From Pelagibius marinus (GTDB lineage: Bacteria > Pseudomonadota > Alphaproteobacteria > Kiloniellales > Kiloniellaceae): a DNA stretch of 64,000 bases. The DNA lies in contig NZ_JACSDK010000001.1 of NCBI RefSeq assembly GCF_014925385.1, positions 682,001 to 746,000 of the forward strand, given 5' to 3'. The translations under genes and the position numbers were made by a program. The notes below the pieces were generated by a model. It worked only from the letters and a program-made list of their open reading frames with translations, was not told where the DNA came from and ran no database searches. Position 1 is the first letter of the stretch. Each line of letters begins with the position of its first letter. Below, one piece after another: positions 43,384 through 51,792 of the stretch.

Positions 43384-43512
43384 CGCAACCCTGCGACCAC
43401 CTTTTGTCTTGAAGCTGTCAAAGAGCCCGCCGAGTGGTCCCGCGCAAGAATGTTGCGCGAGGCCCTTGGACGACGGACATACGGAAACGTTTGCTGCCTA
43501 TCTCGCAGCCGC

Positions 43513-43541
43513 ACAATAGGAGCATGGTAGTACACTGTCAA
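43513..43541 (-). promoter_or_regulatory. Sigma-70 promoter of etfB-etfA-hbd
   Basis: A perfect TTGACA (minus strand, 43541-43536), a 17-nt spacer and TATTGT (43518-43513) form one of the best promoter matches in the window. The leader to etfB would be about 120 nt. Confidence 0.6.
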
Positions 43542-43563
43542 CGCCACCAGACCCGCCCTCAGC

Positions 43564-44172
43564 CTAGGATTTCTGCCGATTCGCGCCCTGCTTTCCGCCC
43601 CGGGTCGCCCCCGGTTCCCAGAGCACGTCACCGGCGCCCTTGTCGTTCAGGTAGCGGCTCATGACGAAGAACAGATCGGACAGTCGGTTGATGTAGCGCA
43701 CGGCCTCGGGATTGATGGCCTCGCTCTCGGCCAGCGCGGTGATCTCGCGCTCGGCCCGGCGCGCCAGGGTGCGGGCCAGGTGCAGGTAGGCCGCGGCGGG
43801 GCTGCCGCCGGGCAGCACGAAGGAATTGAGCGGCGCCAGCTCGGCGTTCAGACGGTCGATCTCCGCCTCCAGGCGCCCGGTCTGCTCGGCCACGATGCGC
43901 AGCGGCGGAAATTCGGGGTTGTCGGCCTCCGGGGTCGCCAGGTCGGCGCCCAGGTCGAAGAGGTCGTTCTGAATGCGGCCCAGGATGGCGTCAGCCTCCG
44001 GGTCGGCCAGGGAAGCGGTGTGCAGGCGGGCCAGGCCGGCCGCGGCGTTGGTTTCGTCGACGGTGCCGTAGGCGGCGACGCGCGGGTGGTGCTTGACCAC
44101 GCGCTGGCCGCTGCCCAGCGCGGTCTTTCCCTTGTCGCCGCCCTTGGTATAGATGCGGGTGAGCTTGACCAT
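43564..44172 (-). CDS. Cob(I)alamin adenosyltransferase, PduO type
   Basis: This enzyme transfers the adenosyl group from ATP to cob(I)alamin, giving adenosylcobalamin. The 202-residue helical protein starts TRIYTKGGDKGKTALG (ATP-binding) and has YGTVDETNAAAG and YINRLSDLFFVMSRY. It supplies the cofactor for ethylmalonyl-CoA mutase and NrdJ, both in this window. It follows the HIG1-like gene by 25 bp and precedes etfB in the usual order. Confidence 0.94.
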   Translation of the reverse strand: MVKLTRIYTKGGDKGKTALGSGQRVVKHHPRVAAYGTVDETNAAAGLARLHTASLADPEADAILGRIQNDLFDLGADLATPEADNPEFPPLRIVAEQTGRLEAEIDRLNAELAPLNSFVLPGGSPAAAYLHLARTLARRAEREITALAESEAINPEAVRYINRLSDLFFVMSRYLNDKGAGDVLWEPGATRGGKQGANRQKS

Positions 44173-44197
44173 GCGCCCCCAGCTGCCCTTTTCGGGC

Positions 44198-44398
44198 TCA
44201 GTCCTGGCTGCCGACCAGCACGGCGAGCGCGAAGAGCACCAGGGCGCAGCCCTGGGCGATGACGCGGGCGCGCATCAGCTTGTTGCCGTACTTGGCGTTG
44301 AACTCGCCGCCGCGGGCCATGCCGATGATGCCGGTCGCCAGCACACCCAGGGTGACGACCATGGCGATCAGCATCAGGATGAAAAAGAAGGTCTTCAT
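44198..44398 (-). CDS. Twin-transmembrane HIG1-like small protein
   Basis: This 66-residue protein has two membrane helices (FFFILMLIAMVVTLGVLATGI and CALVLFALAVLVG) joined by GGEFNAKYGNKLMRARVIAQG. That loop and layout match HIG1-domain or twin-transmembrane proteins, some of which associate with respiratory complexes. It starts the run to the adenosyltransferase gene. The start is at 44398. Confidence 0.85.
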   Translation of the reverse strand: MKTFFFILMLIAMVVTLGVLATGIIGMARGGEFNAKYGNKLMRARVIAQGCALVLFALAVLVGSQD

Positions 44399-44478
44399 GG
44401 CCGCGACCTTAAACCCGCGTCCCCCCGTGGGGCCAGCAAATTTCCGACGGTTTCCTGTGTCGTAGCGTCGCGGAGGCT

Positions 44479-45108
44479 CTAGCGGCGCGCCAGGGCCAGG
44501 CCCAGGCCGGTGCCGAGCAGCAGGGTCCCGGTGACGCCGTGGCGCACCCGGTTGGCCCGGGCCGAGGCGAAGAGGCCGCGTACCCGCCCGGCCAGCAGGG
44601 CGTAGCAGCTGTCCAGCGAAGTGGCGATGACGATCATGGCGATCGACATGGCCAGCAGCTGCGGGGCGACCGCCAGCTGCGGGTCGACGAACTGCGGGAA
44701 GAAGGCGGCGTAGAAGAACAGGGTCTTGGGGTTGGTGATGGCCACCAGCACGCCCTGCCAGAACACGCCCTTCCTGGACTTCATCGGCGGCAGGGCCGGC
44801 ATCCGCCCGGCCGTGAAGACCTCGCGCCACTGCTTCAGCCCTAGGTAGACCAGGTAGGCGACGCCGGCCCAGCGCAGCACCTCGAAGAGGTCGGCGGCCA
44901 GCGCCAGCAGGGTGGTGAGGCCCGCGGCCCCGGCGACCACCAGCACCGCGTTGCCGCTGCTCGCCCCGGCCACGGTGGCCAGGCCCGTGCGCTGTCCGTA
45001 GGCCAGGGAGTTGGCGATCACCAGGGTGACGATCGGCCCCGGCATGAGGATCAGCACGACGACGGCGAGGACAAAGCCTGCGAAGAGTTCCGGGTTCACG
45101 GCCAGCAT
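44479..45108 (-). CDS. LysE-family amino-acid exporter
   Basis: This 209-residue inner-membrane protein has about six helices and the LysE/RhtB signature GPIVTLVIANSLAYGQRTGLATVAGA in part, with GVLVAITNPKTLFFYAAFFPQFV mid-protein. LysE-type carriers export basic or other amino acids; the substrate cannot be told. The gene stands alone on its strand. Confidence 0.9.
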   Translation of the reverse strand: MLAVNPELFAGFVLAVVVLILMPGPIVTLVIANSLAYGQRTGLATVAGASSGNAVLVVAGAAGLTTLLALAADLFEVLRWAGVAYLVYLGLKQWREVFTAGRMPALPPMKSRKGVFWQGVLVAITNPKTLFFYAAFFPQFVDPQLAVAPQLLAMSIAMIVIATSLDSCYALLAGRVRGLFASARANRVRHGVTGTLLLGTGLGLALARR

Positions 45109-45193
45109 GGTTTCGGATCCTGAAGTTCGGTTGTCTCCGGCCCAGGAAAGACAGCTTCCGCGGCGAAAGTACAGCCCCTTTAGGGAAGGGGGG

Positions 45194-45580
45194 CTACTCG
45201 GGACAGGGGCCGGCGGCGGCGAGGAAGGCGATGAGGTCGGCGCGTTCCTGCGGGTCCTTCACGCCGGCATAGCCCATGCGCGTGCCGGGCACGGCCTTGA
45301 AGGGGTTGGCCAGGAAGCGGTCGAGGCTGGCTGCGGTCCAGACGATGCCGGACTCGCGCAGCGCCCGGGAGTAGCTGAAGCCCGCCACGCTGGCGGCCTC
45401 GCGGCCCAGCAGGCCGCAGTGCCTGGGGCCGCTGCGGTTGCGCGCGAGGGAGTGGCAGGCCTGGCAGCGCTCGTAGATCGCCTGCCCGCGCTGCGCGTCA
45501 CCGGGCGGCAGGGCCGCGGCGGGTACTGCCGGCAGGGCCAGCAGCACCGCCGCGGCAAGACAGGTCCTTCGCAAGGCCAT
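45194..45580 (-). CDS. Class I cytochrome c
   Basis: This 128-residue exported protein has a signal peptide cleaved after AAALP, a haem site C39-x-x-C42-H43 (ERCQACHSL) and the axial-Met candidate M102 in GTRMGYAG. It has an unusual extra pair of cysteines (RHCGLLG and GPCPE). Most likely a soluble periplasmic electron carrier. It starts 20 bp after the ferritin-like lipoprotein, in the same transcript. Confidence 0.9.
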   Translation of the reverse strand: MALRRTCLAAAVLLALPAVPAAALPPGDAQRGQAIYERCQACHSLARNRSGPRHCGLLGREAASVAGFSYSRALRESGIVWTAASLDRFLANPFKAVPGTRMGYAGVKDPQERADLIAFLAAAGPCPE

Positions 45581-45600
45581 ACCCCGGGGTCTCGGGGGGC

Positions 45601-46164
45601 TCAGGACACGAAGGCGACGGGCACCGGGTTCTCGCCCAGGGCGCCGCGCAGCACCGCCCAGTGCATGGCCTCGTCGCCCAGGATGCTGGCCGCCGCCTTG
45701 GCGAGCTCGCGCTCGGCGAACAGCGGCACGGCGCCCAGGTAGGCGCTGACCGCGCCCTTCTCCAGCCCCGCGGCGAAGCGCAGCACGTCGGCTTCCGATT
45801 TCAGGTCGCCGCTGGGAAAGTCGTAGCGCGCCAGCGGCTCCACCGCCGCGCCGCCCAGGTCGCGCACGGTCTTGGCCAGCACCTCGGCATGCTCCTTGTG
45901 GTGGCCCTGGAACTGCACGGCGAGATCCAGCACCGGCTTGGTCAGCAGCCCGCTCTCGGCACCGAGCTGGTAGGCGGCGATGGCCTCCTGCTCGGCCCCC
46001 AGGGCGGCGTTCAGGATGTTGATGTCGTCTTCGGGCGCCGCGGCCATGGCCGCCTTGTTGCCGCCGCAGCCGGCCAGCAGCAGGACGGCGCCGGCCGAGA
46101 GCGTGGACCTGGCGCCGGCGGTGAGGAAGGAACGGCGGGGCAGGCTGGTGATGGTGTCGCGCAT
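45601..46164 (-). CDS. Tat-type ferritin-like lipoprotein
   Basis: This 187-residue protein has a twin-arginine leader (R10R11 in LPRRSFLTAGA) that ends in a lipobox LLLAGC with C33, so it is probably exported folded and lipidated. The mature part is a ferritin-like helical bundle: ALGAEQEAIAAYQLG, FQGHHKEHAEVL and GDEAMHW supply the Glu/His metal ligands. Function unknown; di-iron chemistry or iron stress is suggested. It lies between the sigma factor and the cytochrome gene. Confidence 0.88.
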   Translation of the reverse strand: MRDTITSLPRRSFLTAGARSTLSAGAVLLLAGCGGNKAAMAAAPEDDINILNAALGAEQEAIAAYQLGAESGLLTKPVLDLAVQFQGHHKEHAEVLAKTVRDLGGAAVEPLARYDFPSGDLKSEADVLRFAAGLEKGAVSAYLGAVPLFAERELAKAAASILGDEAMHWAVLRGALGENPVPVAFVS

Positions 46165-46286
46165 GGGTCTCTCCTGCAGTTGTCGGGTTGGAAGGTGGAT
46201 GCGAAGGCAAAGAGCCTCCCCGGCGCCGGGCGTGGGGCGCGGCGGTGTTACCTTTGGAGTGCTGAGTTAGGGGGCGGGGGCGGCGC

Positions 46287-47009
46287 TCAGCCGTCCGGCG
46301 GGGCCTGGGCGAGCCGCGCCAGCACGCGGGCGACGATGCGGTCGCAGCGCGCGCCGGCGAAGGGGAAGGTGTCGGCCAGGGCGCCGGCGACGCCGCGCTG
46401 CAGGCGACGGCGCAGCTGGCGCCTGGCGCGGTGCAGTCGCGTCTTCACGGTGTCCGCCGGGATGCCCAGGCAGGCCGCCGTATCCTCGGTGCTGAACTCC
46501 TCGACGGCGCGCAGCACGAAGACGGCGCGCTGGGCCTGGGGCAGGTCGTCGATGGCAGCCTCCAGAAGGCGGCGGATCTCACCCTGGGCGGCTTTGGCTT
46601 CCGGACTGTCGGCCATGGTCGGGTCCATGATCGTGCTGGCCTCCGTCGCGGGTTCGGCGCCGCTTTCCAAGGGGGTCGCGGGCATGCGGCGGCGCAGGCG
46701 GGCCAGCGCTTCGTTGACCGTGATCTTCACCAGCCAGGTGGAAAGCCGCGCGGACCCGGCGAAGCCCGCGAGATTTAGAAAGGCCTTCAGGTAGGCCTCC
46801 TGCACCGCCTCTTCGGCGTCGGCGTCGTTCTGCAGGATGGCGCGCGCGGTGCGGAACAGCAGCCTGTTGTGGCGCCGCATGATCGCCTCGAAGGCGCCGG
46901 CGTCGCCCTGGCGCGCGGCGGCGAGCAGGATGGCGTCCGCGTCGCCGCGTCCGGCCTGGGCGGCGGGCTTGGCCGGCGCGGCGGCAGATCTCTCGCTTGC
47001 TGGCTCCAT
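46287..47009 (-). CDS. RNA polymerase sigma factor, ECF type
   Basis: This 240-residue ECF sigma has region 2 (GAFEAIMRRHNRLLFRTARAIL then ADAEEAVQEAYLKAF) and region 4 (AVFVLRAVEEFSTEDTAACL then TVKTRLHRARRQLRRRL). I chose the ATG at 47009, with AAGGGAAC 8 nt upstream. An Ala/Pro-rich N-terminal extension precedes region 2. The two genes downstream on the same strand are an exported ferritin-like lipoprotein and a cytochrome c. No obvious anti-sigma gene is adjacent. Confidence 0.92.
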   Translation of the reverse strand: MEPASERSAAAPAKPAAQAGRGDADAILLAAARQGDAGAFEAIMRRHNRLLFRTARAILQNDADAEEAVQEAYLKAFLNLAGFAGSARLSTWLVKITVNEALARLRRRMPATPLESGAEPATEASTIMDPTMADSPEAKAAQGEIRRLLEAAIDDLPQAQRAVFVLRAVEEFSTEDTAACLGIPADTVKTRLHRARRQLRRRLQRGVAGALADTFPFAGARCDRIVARVLARLAQAPPDG

Positions 47010-47203
47010 CAGGTGTTCCCTTGGCTCCCGGGTGACTGTCGGTTGTCTGACCATTGGATGCCGGCCGCCGCCAAAAGGTTCCCTCTTTTTGCGGTCTCCC
47101 GCCAATTCTTTCGCCAGGGGGGTACCGGGCGAGGGGGCGGCGGAGCGCCTCTCGCGCCCGGCGCGTTGCTTTGAGCCGCGCTTTGGGGCAGTTTCTTCGC
47201 CGC

Positions 47204-48037
47204 ATGATCGACGGCCGGACCACTCTCATCGCGCATCTCGGCTTTCCGACGGAAAGCTTCAAAGCGCCGATGATCTATAACCCCTACTTCGAGAAGATCG
47301 GCCTCAACGCCGTGGTGATGCCCCTGGGCGTCGAGGCGCCGGCCTATCCCGAGGTGCTGCGGGCGCTGGCCCGGCTCACCAACTTCCACGGCGCCCTCGT
47401 CACCATGCCGCATAAGGGCACCACGCTGGCGCTGGTCGACGCCGTCTCGCCCACCGCCGAGATCGCCGGGGCCTGCAACGCCGTGCTCAAGCGGCCGGAC
47501 GGCTCCCTGCTGGGCGACATGTTCGACGGCGCGGGCTTCCTGCGCGGCCTGCAGCGCCGCGGCCGCACGGCCCGGGGCGCAAGGGCCCTGGTGGTCGGCT
47601 GCGGCGGCGTCGGCTCGGCCATCGCCGCTTCCCTGGCCGCCGCCGGGCTGGCGCGGCTCAGCCTCTTCGATGTCGACGGCCCCGCCGCCGAAGGCCTGTC
47701 GGCGCGCCTCAAGCGGCACTATCCGGCGCTGGAAATAACACTCGGGTGCAAGGACCCGGCGGGGCACGACATCGTCGTCAACGCCTCGCCGCTGGGCATG
47801 GAGGAAGACGACCCCCTGCCGCTCGACGCCGCGCGCCTGGAGCCCGCCGCCTTCGTCGGCGAAGTGGTGCTGAGCCGCGAGGTGACGCCCTTCCTGGCCG
47901 CGGCGCGGGTGAGGGGCTGCGAAACCCAGGTCGGCACCGACATGCTGTTCGAGATGATCCCGGCCTACCTGGAGTTCTTCGGCTTTCCCGCCACGACCGC
48001 CGAGGAACTGCGCCGGGTGGCGAAGATCAGCTACTGA
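47204..48037 (+). CDS. Shikimate dehydrogenase-like protein (AroE family)
   Basis: This 277-residue protein has the AroE layout: N-terminal substrate domain with GFPTESFKAPMIYNPYFEK, catalytic-type lysine in VTMPHKGTTLALVD, and a C-terminal NADP domain with VVGCGGVGSAIAASLA. FPTESFKAP replaces the usual PVxHSxSP substrate loop, so it may use a substrate other than shikimate, such as quinate or an aminoshikimate. The ATG at 47204 lacks a strong ribosome-binding site. Confidence 0.88.
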   Translation: MIDGRTTLIAHLGFPTESFKAPMIYNPYFEKIGLNAVVMPLGVEAPAYPEVLRALARLTNFHGALVTMPHKGTTLALVDAVSPTAEIAGACNAVLKRPDGSLLGDMFDGAGFLRGLQRRGRTARGARALVVGCGGVGSAIAASLAAAGLARLSLFDVDGPAAEGLSARLKRHYPALEITLGCKDPAGHDIVVNASPLGMEEDDPLPLDAARLEPAAFVGEVVLSREVTPFLAAARVRGCETQVGTDMLFEMIPAYLEFFGFPATTAEELRRVAKISY

Positions 48038-48043
48038 ACCGCC

Positions 48044-48625
48044 TCACTTCACCAGCAGCACCCAGTTCTCGCCGGGGTTCTCCCAGTCGTCCTTCACCAT
48101 GGGGCGCTGGTCGACGAAGCGGTAGCCCCTGCGCTCGTAGAGCCGCCGCGCGCCGGTGTTGGCGTCGGAGACGATGATGCTCTCGCCGCGGCTGGCGTTC
48201 TCGCGCGCCTGCTCGGCGGCGATCTCCAGCAGCTTGCCGCCCAGGCCTTGCCCGCGGTGCTGGGGGAAGACGGCCAGGACGTTCACGTACCAGCTTCCGG
48301 GCACCATGTTCTCCAGCTCGATCAGCGGCACGAACATGCCCGGCGTCTCGGCGTCGATGGGCTCCGGCTCGTCCGCCACGCGGTAGGCGACCAGGCCGGC
48401 GATCACGCTGCCGCCGCGCTCGGCCACCACGGCATTGCGGTAGGAGAAGGCGCCGGTCTCGCGCTGGGCGCGGCGGCGCCCCACATCCCAGGCGCTCTCG
48501 CCCGGCTCGGCCATGCGCTCCCAGAGGTAGAGCGGCAGGCCCTCGCCGGCGAAGTTGATCAACTCGGCCAGGGCCTCGGCGTCGGCCGGGGTGGCGGGGC
48601 GGTAGCGGATGTCGGTGTCGTTCAT
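48044..48625 (-). CDS. GNAT-family N-acetyltransferase
   Basis: This 193-residue GNAT protein has the acetyl-CoA motif VFPQHRGQGLGGKLLEIA and a C-terminal SDANTGARRLYERRGYRFVDQRPM segment typical of the family. Substrate unknown. The ATG at 48625 is chosen over an in-frame upstream Met at 48691, which has no similarity. It converges with the AroE-like gene, 6 bp apart. Confidence 0.9.
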   Translation of the reverse strand: MNDTDIRYRPATPADAEALAELINFAGEGLPLYLWERMAEPGESAWDVGRRRAQRETGAFSYRNAVVAERGGSVIAGLVAYRVADEPEPIDAETPGMFVPLIELENMVPGSWYVNVLAVFPQHRGQGLGGKLLEIAAEQARENASRGESIIVSDANTGARRLYERRGYRFVDQRPMVKDDWENPGENWVLLVK

Positions 48626-48729
48626 GGCGGTCGTTTCCCTTCCGGGTGACGCGGCGCCAGAGGTGGTAATGCGATACGGCGGGCGCTGCAAGCCCCGGAC
48701 GCTTCAAGCCCCGGACGATGCAGATGCCG

Positions 48730-49071
48730 CTAAGCCGCGGTCCCCAGAATGTCGGTGGCGCGATGGTCCGCCGTCACGCCGTCGACCAGGATGACGTCGC
48801 CGACGCTGTTGGCGGTGCGCAGGGCAATGATCGCACGGTAGGCGGGGGAGTTGTACCAGGCCTCGGCGCTTTCGCGGTCGGGAAAGCCGATCACCACCAG
48901 GTCGCCCGGCCAGTCGCCTTCCAGCACCGTGGCCCTTGCGCCGTGGACGACGTAGCGGCCGCCGTAAGGCGCCAGGGTGGCGTCGATGCGCTTCAGGTAC
49001 TCGATGATGTCGGCGCCGAAGTCGACCTGGCGCAGGTGGGCGACGGCGTAGGCTCCAAGAGGGGCGGTCAT
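48730..49071 (-). CDS. DUF1330 domain protein
   Basis: This 113-residue alpha/beta ferredoxin-like protein has YGGRYVVHGARATVLEGDWPGDLVVIGFPDRESAEAWYNSPAY in outline, the DUF1330 core. Families of this type act as small oxidoreductase-like or binding proteins without known reaction. It follows the small membrane gene on the same strand by 18 bp. Confidence 0.9.
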   Translation of the reverse strand: MTAPLGAYAVAHLRQVDFGADIIEYLKRIDATLAPYGGRYVVHGARATVLEGDWPGDLVVIGFPDRESAEAWYNSPAYRAIIALRTANSVGDVILVDGVTADHRATDILGTAA

Positions 49072-49089
49072 GGCAGAACTCCTTCTCGC

Positions 49090-49476
49090 TCAGGCGGCCT
49101 GCGGCCGCGCGGTCTTCAAAGCGGCGTGCTCCAGCATCGCCAGGCCGGCCACGGCCAGGGCCTGCGCCACGACGAAGGCGACGCCGAGGGTGGTGGGGGC
49201 GACCCAGCCGGAGACGAGCAGGACGAGGCTGGCGGCGGCCCAGGCGGCGTTGCCGGTGACGGCCAGGCGCACCGCCGCCGGGTGCGGGCGCCAGGCAACC
49301 AGGGCCATGAAGAGGGCGATGGGCAGCAGGCCGAGCCCGGCGTAGAGCAGCAGGGGCGCGGGCAGCCCGGTCAGCGCCGCCAGGGGTGCGGCGCCGAGAT
49401 CCAGCGCCAGGCCCATGACGGCGCAGGTGGCGGCATCGATCAGCAGCAGGGGGCGCAGGGACAACAGCTTTGGCAT
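49090..49476 (-). CDS. Small four-helix membrane protein, unknown
   Basis: This 128-residue protein is almost entirely hydrophobic with about four membrane helices and an N-terminal LLSLRPLLLIDAATCAVMG. I do not recognise the family. It is the first gene of a two-gene operon with the DUF1330 gene and diverges from the MmyB-type regulator, so it is a likely target of that regulator. Confidence 0.8.
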   Translation of the reverse strand: MPKLLSLRPLLLIDAATCAVMGLALDLGAAPLAALTGLPAPLLLYAGLGLLPIALFMALVAWRPHPAAVRLAVTGNAAWAAASLVLLVSGWVAPTTLGVAFVVAQALAVAGLAMLEHAALKTARPQAA

Positions 49477-49554
49477 GTGAGGGTCCTCCTAATCATGGGC
49501 GCCGCGGGCTGCGGCGCTTGACCCCAAGGATTGGCCAAAGGCCGCCGCCGGTCG

Positions 49555-49571
49555 ATTACCTGAGAGGTAAT
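49555..49571. promoter_or_regulatory. Operator ATTACCTGAGAGGTAAT
   Basis: A perfect 7-bp inverted repeat, ATTACCT and AGGTAAT around GAG, lies 35 bp before the regulator start and 78 bp before the divergent membrane gene. Sites of this form are typical for XRE/MmyB-type regulators placed next to short-chain or DUF1330-like genes. It is probably bound by the product of 49607-50431. Confidence 0.7.
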
Positions 49572-49606
49572 TGGTGGCCGGAATTTTGTGCTGCTAACCT
49601 GCCGCC

Positions 49607-50431
49607 ATGAACACGACCACATCCCCCGTTGCCTCTTCCCCTGTCGGCGAGCTGCTGCGCGGCTGGCGCCGCCGGCGCCGGCTCAGCCAGCTCGATCTCG
49701 CCCTGGCGGCGGAGGTCTCCCAGCGCCACCTCAGTTTCCTCGAGTCCGGCCGTGCCGCGCCCAGCCGCGAGATGGTGCTGCGCCTGGCCGAGCCGCTGGC
49801 GATCCCCTTGCGCGAGCGCAATGCCCTGCTGGCCGCCGCCGGCTTCGCCCCGGTCTACCCGGAACGAGCCTTGGACGACCCGGACCTGGCGGCGGCGCGG
49901 CGGGCGGTGGAACAGATCCTGGAGGGTCACCTGCCGCACCCGGCGCTCGCGGTCGACCGGCGCTGGCATCTGGTCTTCGCCAACAAGGCGGTGGCCCCCT
50001 TGATGGCCGGCGCCGACGAGAAGCTGCTGGCGCCGCCGGTCAACGTGCTGCGCCTCAGTCTGCACCCCGACGGCCTGGCCCCGCGCATCGGCAATTTCCG
50101 CCAGTGGCGCGCGCACATCCTGGAGCGGCTGGGACAGCAGATCGACGCTTCGGGAGACGCGGGACTGGTCGAGCTATTGGAGGAACTGAAGGGCTATCCC
50201 GTGCCGCCGGGCGCGCGGCCTTACCGCCCCGCTGCGGAAGAGTCCCTGGGCGGCATCGCCGTGCCCCTGGAGTACGTGACGGACAAGGGCACCTTGCGCT
50301 TTCTCAGCACCACCACGGTTTTCGGCACGGCCCTCGACATCAGCCTGTCGGAGCTAGCCATCGAGACCTTCTTTCCGGCGGACGCCGGGACGGCGCAAGC
50401 CATGCGGGCCCTGGCGGAGGGGGCGGACTGA
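49607..50431 (+). CDS. XRE-family regulator with MmyB-like ligand-binding domain
   Basis: This 274-residue regulator has an N-terminal helix-turn-helix (LGELLRGWRRRRRLSQLDLALAAEVSQRHLSFLESG in outline) and a C-terminal MmyB-type PAS-like domain with HPALAVDRRWHLVFANKAV and LRLSLHPDGLAPRIGNF. Ligand unknown. It diverges from the membrane/DUF1330 operon across a perfect operator at 49555-49571 and likely controls both sides. Confidence 0.92.
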   Translation: MNTTTSPVASSPVGELLRGWRRRRRLSQLDLALAAEVSQRHLSFLESGRAAPSREMVLRLAEPLAIPLRERNALLAAAGFAPVYPERALDDPDLAAARRAVEQILEGHLPHPALAVDRRWHLVFANKAVAPLMAGADEKLLAPPVNVLRLSLHPDGLAPRIGNFRQWRAHILERLGQQIDASGDAGLVELLEELKGYPVPPGARPYRPAAEESLGGIAVPLEYVTDKGTLRFLSTTTVFGTALDISLSELAIETFFPADAGTAQAMRALAEGAD

Positions 50432-50446
50432 GACCGAAGGGTCCCC

Positions 50447-51469
50447 CTACTTGTAGGCAACGGCGGCGCTGGACGGGCCGGTCAGCGGGAGGATCTCGAA
50501 GCGGCGGAAGCCGGCGGCCGCGCACCAGTCGCGGAAGTCCGCGCCGGTGAAATCGAAAGCGTCGCCGAACTCGATCAGCATGTTGAGCGACATCAGCAGG
50601 CCGAAGGCGTTCTCGCGGCGCGCGTCGTCGATCAGCGCCTCGATGGCCACCAGCGCGCCGCCTTCGGGCAGCGCCTCGTAGGCCTTGCGGATGAGGTGCT
50701 GTTTCTTCTCCAGGTTCCAGTCGTGCAGGATCATGCCCATGGTGATGACGTCGGCGGCCGGCAGCGGATCGTCGAAGAAATCGCCGGCCACGGCGCAGAC
50801 ACGGTCGCCAAGCCCGGCCCCGGCGATGTGGCGCTCGGCGATACGCGTCACCTCCGGCAGGTCGAAGGAGGTGCAGCGGAGGTGCGGGTTGGCGCCCGCC
50901 ACCAGCAGCGAAAGCTGGCCCGAGGCGCCGCCGACGTCGCAGAGGGTCTTGAAGCCGGAGAAGTCGAAGCGCTCGGCGAAGGCCCGGAAGTTGGCCAGCG
51001 AGGCGCCGGACATGGCGTCGATGAACTGCTCCAGGCGCTGGGGGTCGGCGTAGAGCGTGGCGAATACGCTCTCTCCTCCTTCCTTGGTCTCGTTCTGCGG
51101 CCGGCCGGTCCTGAGGGCCTCGGTGAGGTCGCCCCAGAAGCCGTAGATCCGGTCGTTGAACATCTCGAGCAGGCCGCCGATGTAGTCCGGGCTCGCCTTC
51201 ACCAGGAAGGCCGCGGTCTCCGGGGTGTTGGCATAGCGCGCCGCGGGACCGTCGCCGTCGCGCCGCAGCAGGCCCAGGGCGACCAGGCTGTCGGGGAAGT
51301 CCGGCACCGCGCGCGGGTGCAGCCCGCAGCGCCGGGCCATCTCTTCGCCGGTCATCGGCCCTTCGGCCAGGATCGAGAAGAGGTCGAGTTCCACCGCCGA
51401 CAGCAGGGCCTTGGCGGCGAAGAACCCGGTGCCGATCTGCATGATATGGGCGGGATCTGGTTGCGGCAT
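50447..51469 (-). CDS. O-methyltransferase (family 2, SAM-dependent)
   Basis: This 340-residue protein has an N-terminal winged-helix dimerisation domain (LSAVELDLFSILAEGPMTGEEMARRCGL in outline) and a Rossmann methyltransferase domain with DVGGASGQLSLLVAG and HDWNLEKKQHLIRKAYEAL, the acetylserotonin-O-methyltransferase-like family. Its substrate is unknown; relatives act on small aromatic or pigment molecules. The start is at 51469; the frame upstream to 51595 is low in similarity. It converges with the regulator gene. Confidence 0.9.
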   Translation of the reverse strand: MPQPDPAHIMQIGTGFFAAKALLSAVELDLFSILAEGPMTGEEMARRCGLHPRAVPDFPDSLVALGLLRRDGDGPAARYANTPETAAFLVKASPDYIGGLLEMFNDRIYGFWGDLTEALRTGRPQNETKEGGESVFATLYADPQRLEQFIDAMSGASLANFRAFAERFDFSGFKTLCDVGGASGQLSLLVAGANPHLRCTSFDLPEVTRIAERHIAGAGLGDRVCAVAGDFFDDPLPAADVITMGMILHDWNLEKKQHLIRKAYEALPEGGALVAIEALIDDARRENAFGLLMSLNMLIEFGDAFDFTGADFRDWCAAAGFRRFEILPLTGPSSAAVAYK

Positions 51470-51792
51470 GCGCGGCTCCCGGGGAGCGTCTGGTTGCGGG
51501 CTGACGCGGCAATCTACAGCGCGCGCCGTCCGGCGGTCGAGGCCGGTGCCGGGCCGGGGGCGTTCCCGGCGCCGCCTGGCCAAGTTGCGGCACAACTTTT
51601 GAGAGTACAGCGGCGGTGTTTTTCGTGCGGCAGCTCTATGGCGTCCCGCGGCCTAAACCGCTGAAGCTTTTTGCCTTCCGGCGACGCTGGGCCGTCGCCG
51701 AAAATACTAGCTAAATGGTTGCAATTGTTCATGGATTTGCAAGATTCCCGGGCCAAGCTGGACGCCTGCGGAAGTAACGGGTGGATCAGGAC
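51470..51792. other. Intergenic region between the O-methyltransferase gene and the first Flp pilin gene
   Basis: These 323 bp hold an AAGTTG-N5-CAACTT palindrome at 51582-51598 upstream of the O-methyltransferase (possible operator), an 8-bp GC hairpin (CGGCGACG/CGTCGCCG) near 51684 without a T-run, and an AT-richer stretch just before the pilin. The last ~60 bp are homologous to the leader of the second pilin gene at 53265. No gene is visible. Confidence 0.5.
51582..51598. promoter_or_regulatory. AAGTTG-N5-CAACTT palindrome upstream of the O-methyltransferase gene
   Basis: A 6-bp inverted repeat with a 5-bp spacer lies 113 bp upstream of the O-methyltransferase start. It has the form of a transcription-factor operator; the regulator is unknown. 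Confidence 0.3.

Noticed and set aside
51684-51706. Terminator hairpin CGGCGACG/CGTCGCCG
   Set aside because: A good stem, but no T-run on either strand and no gene ending there.
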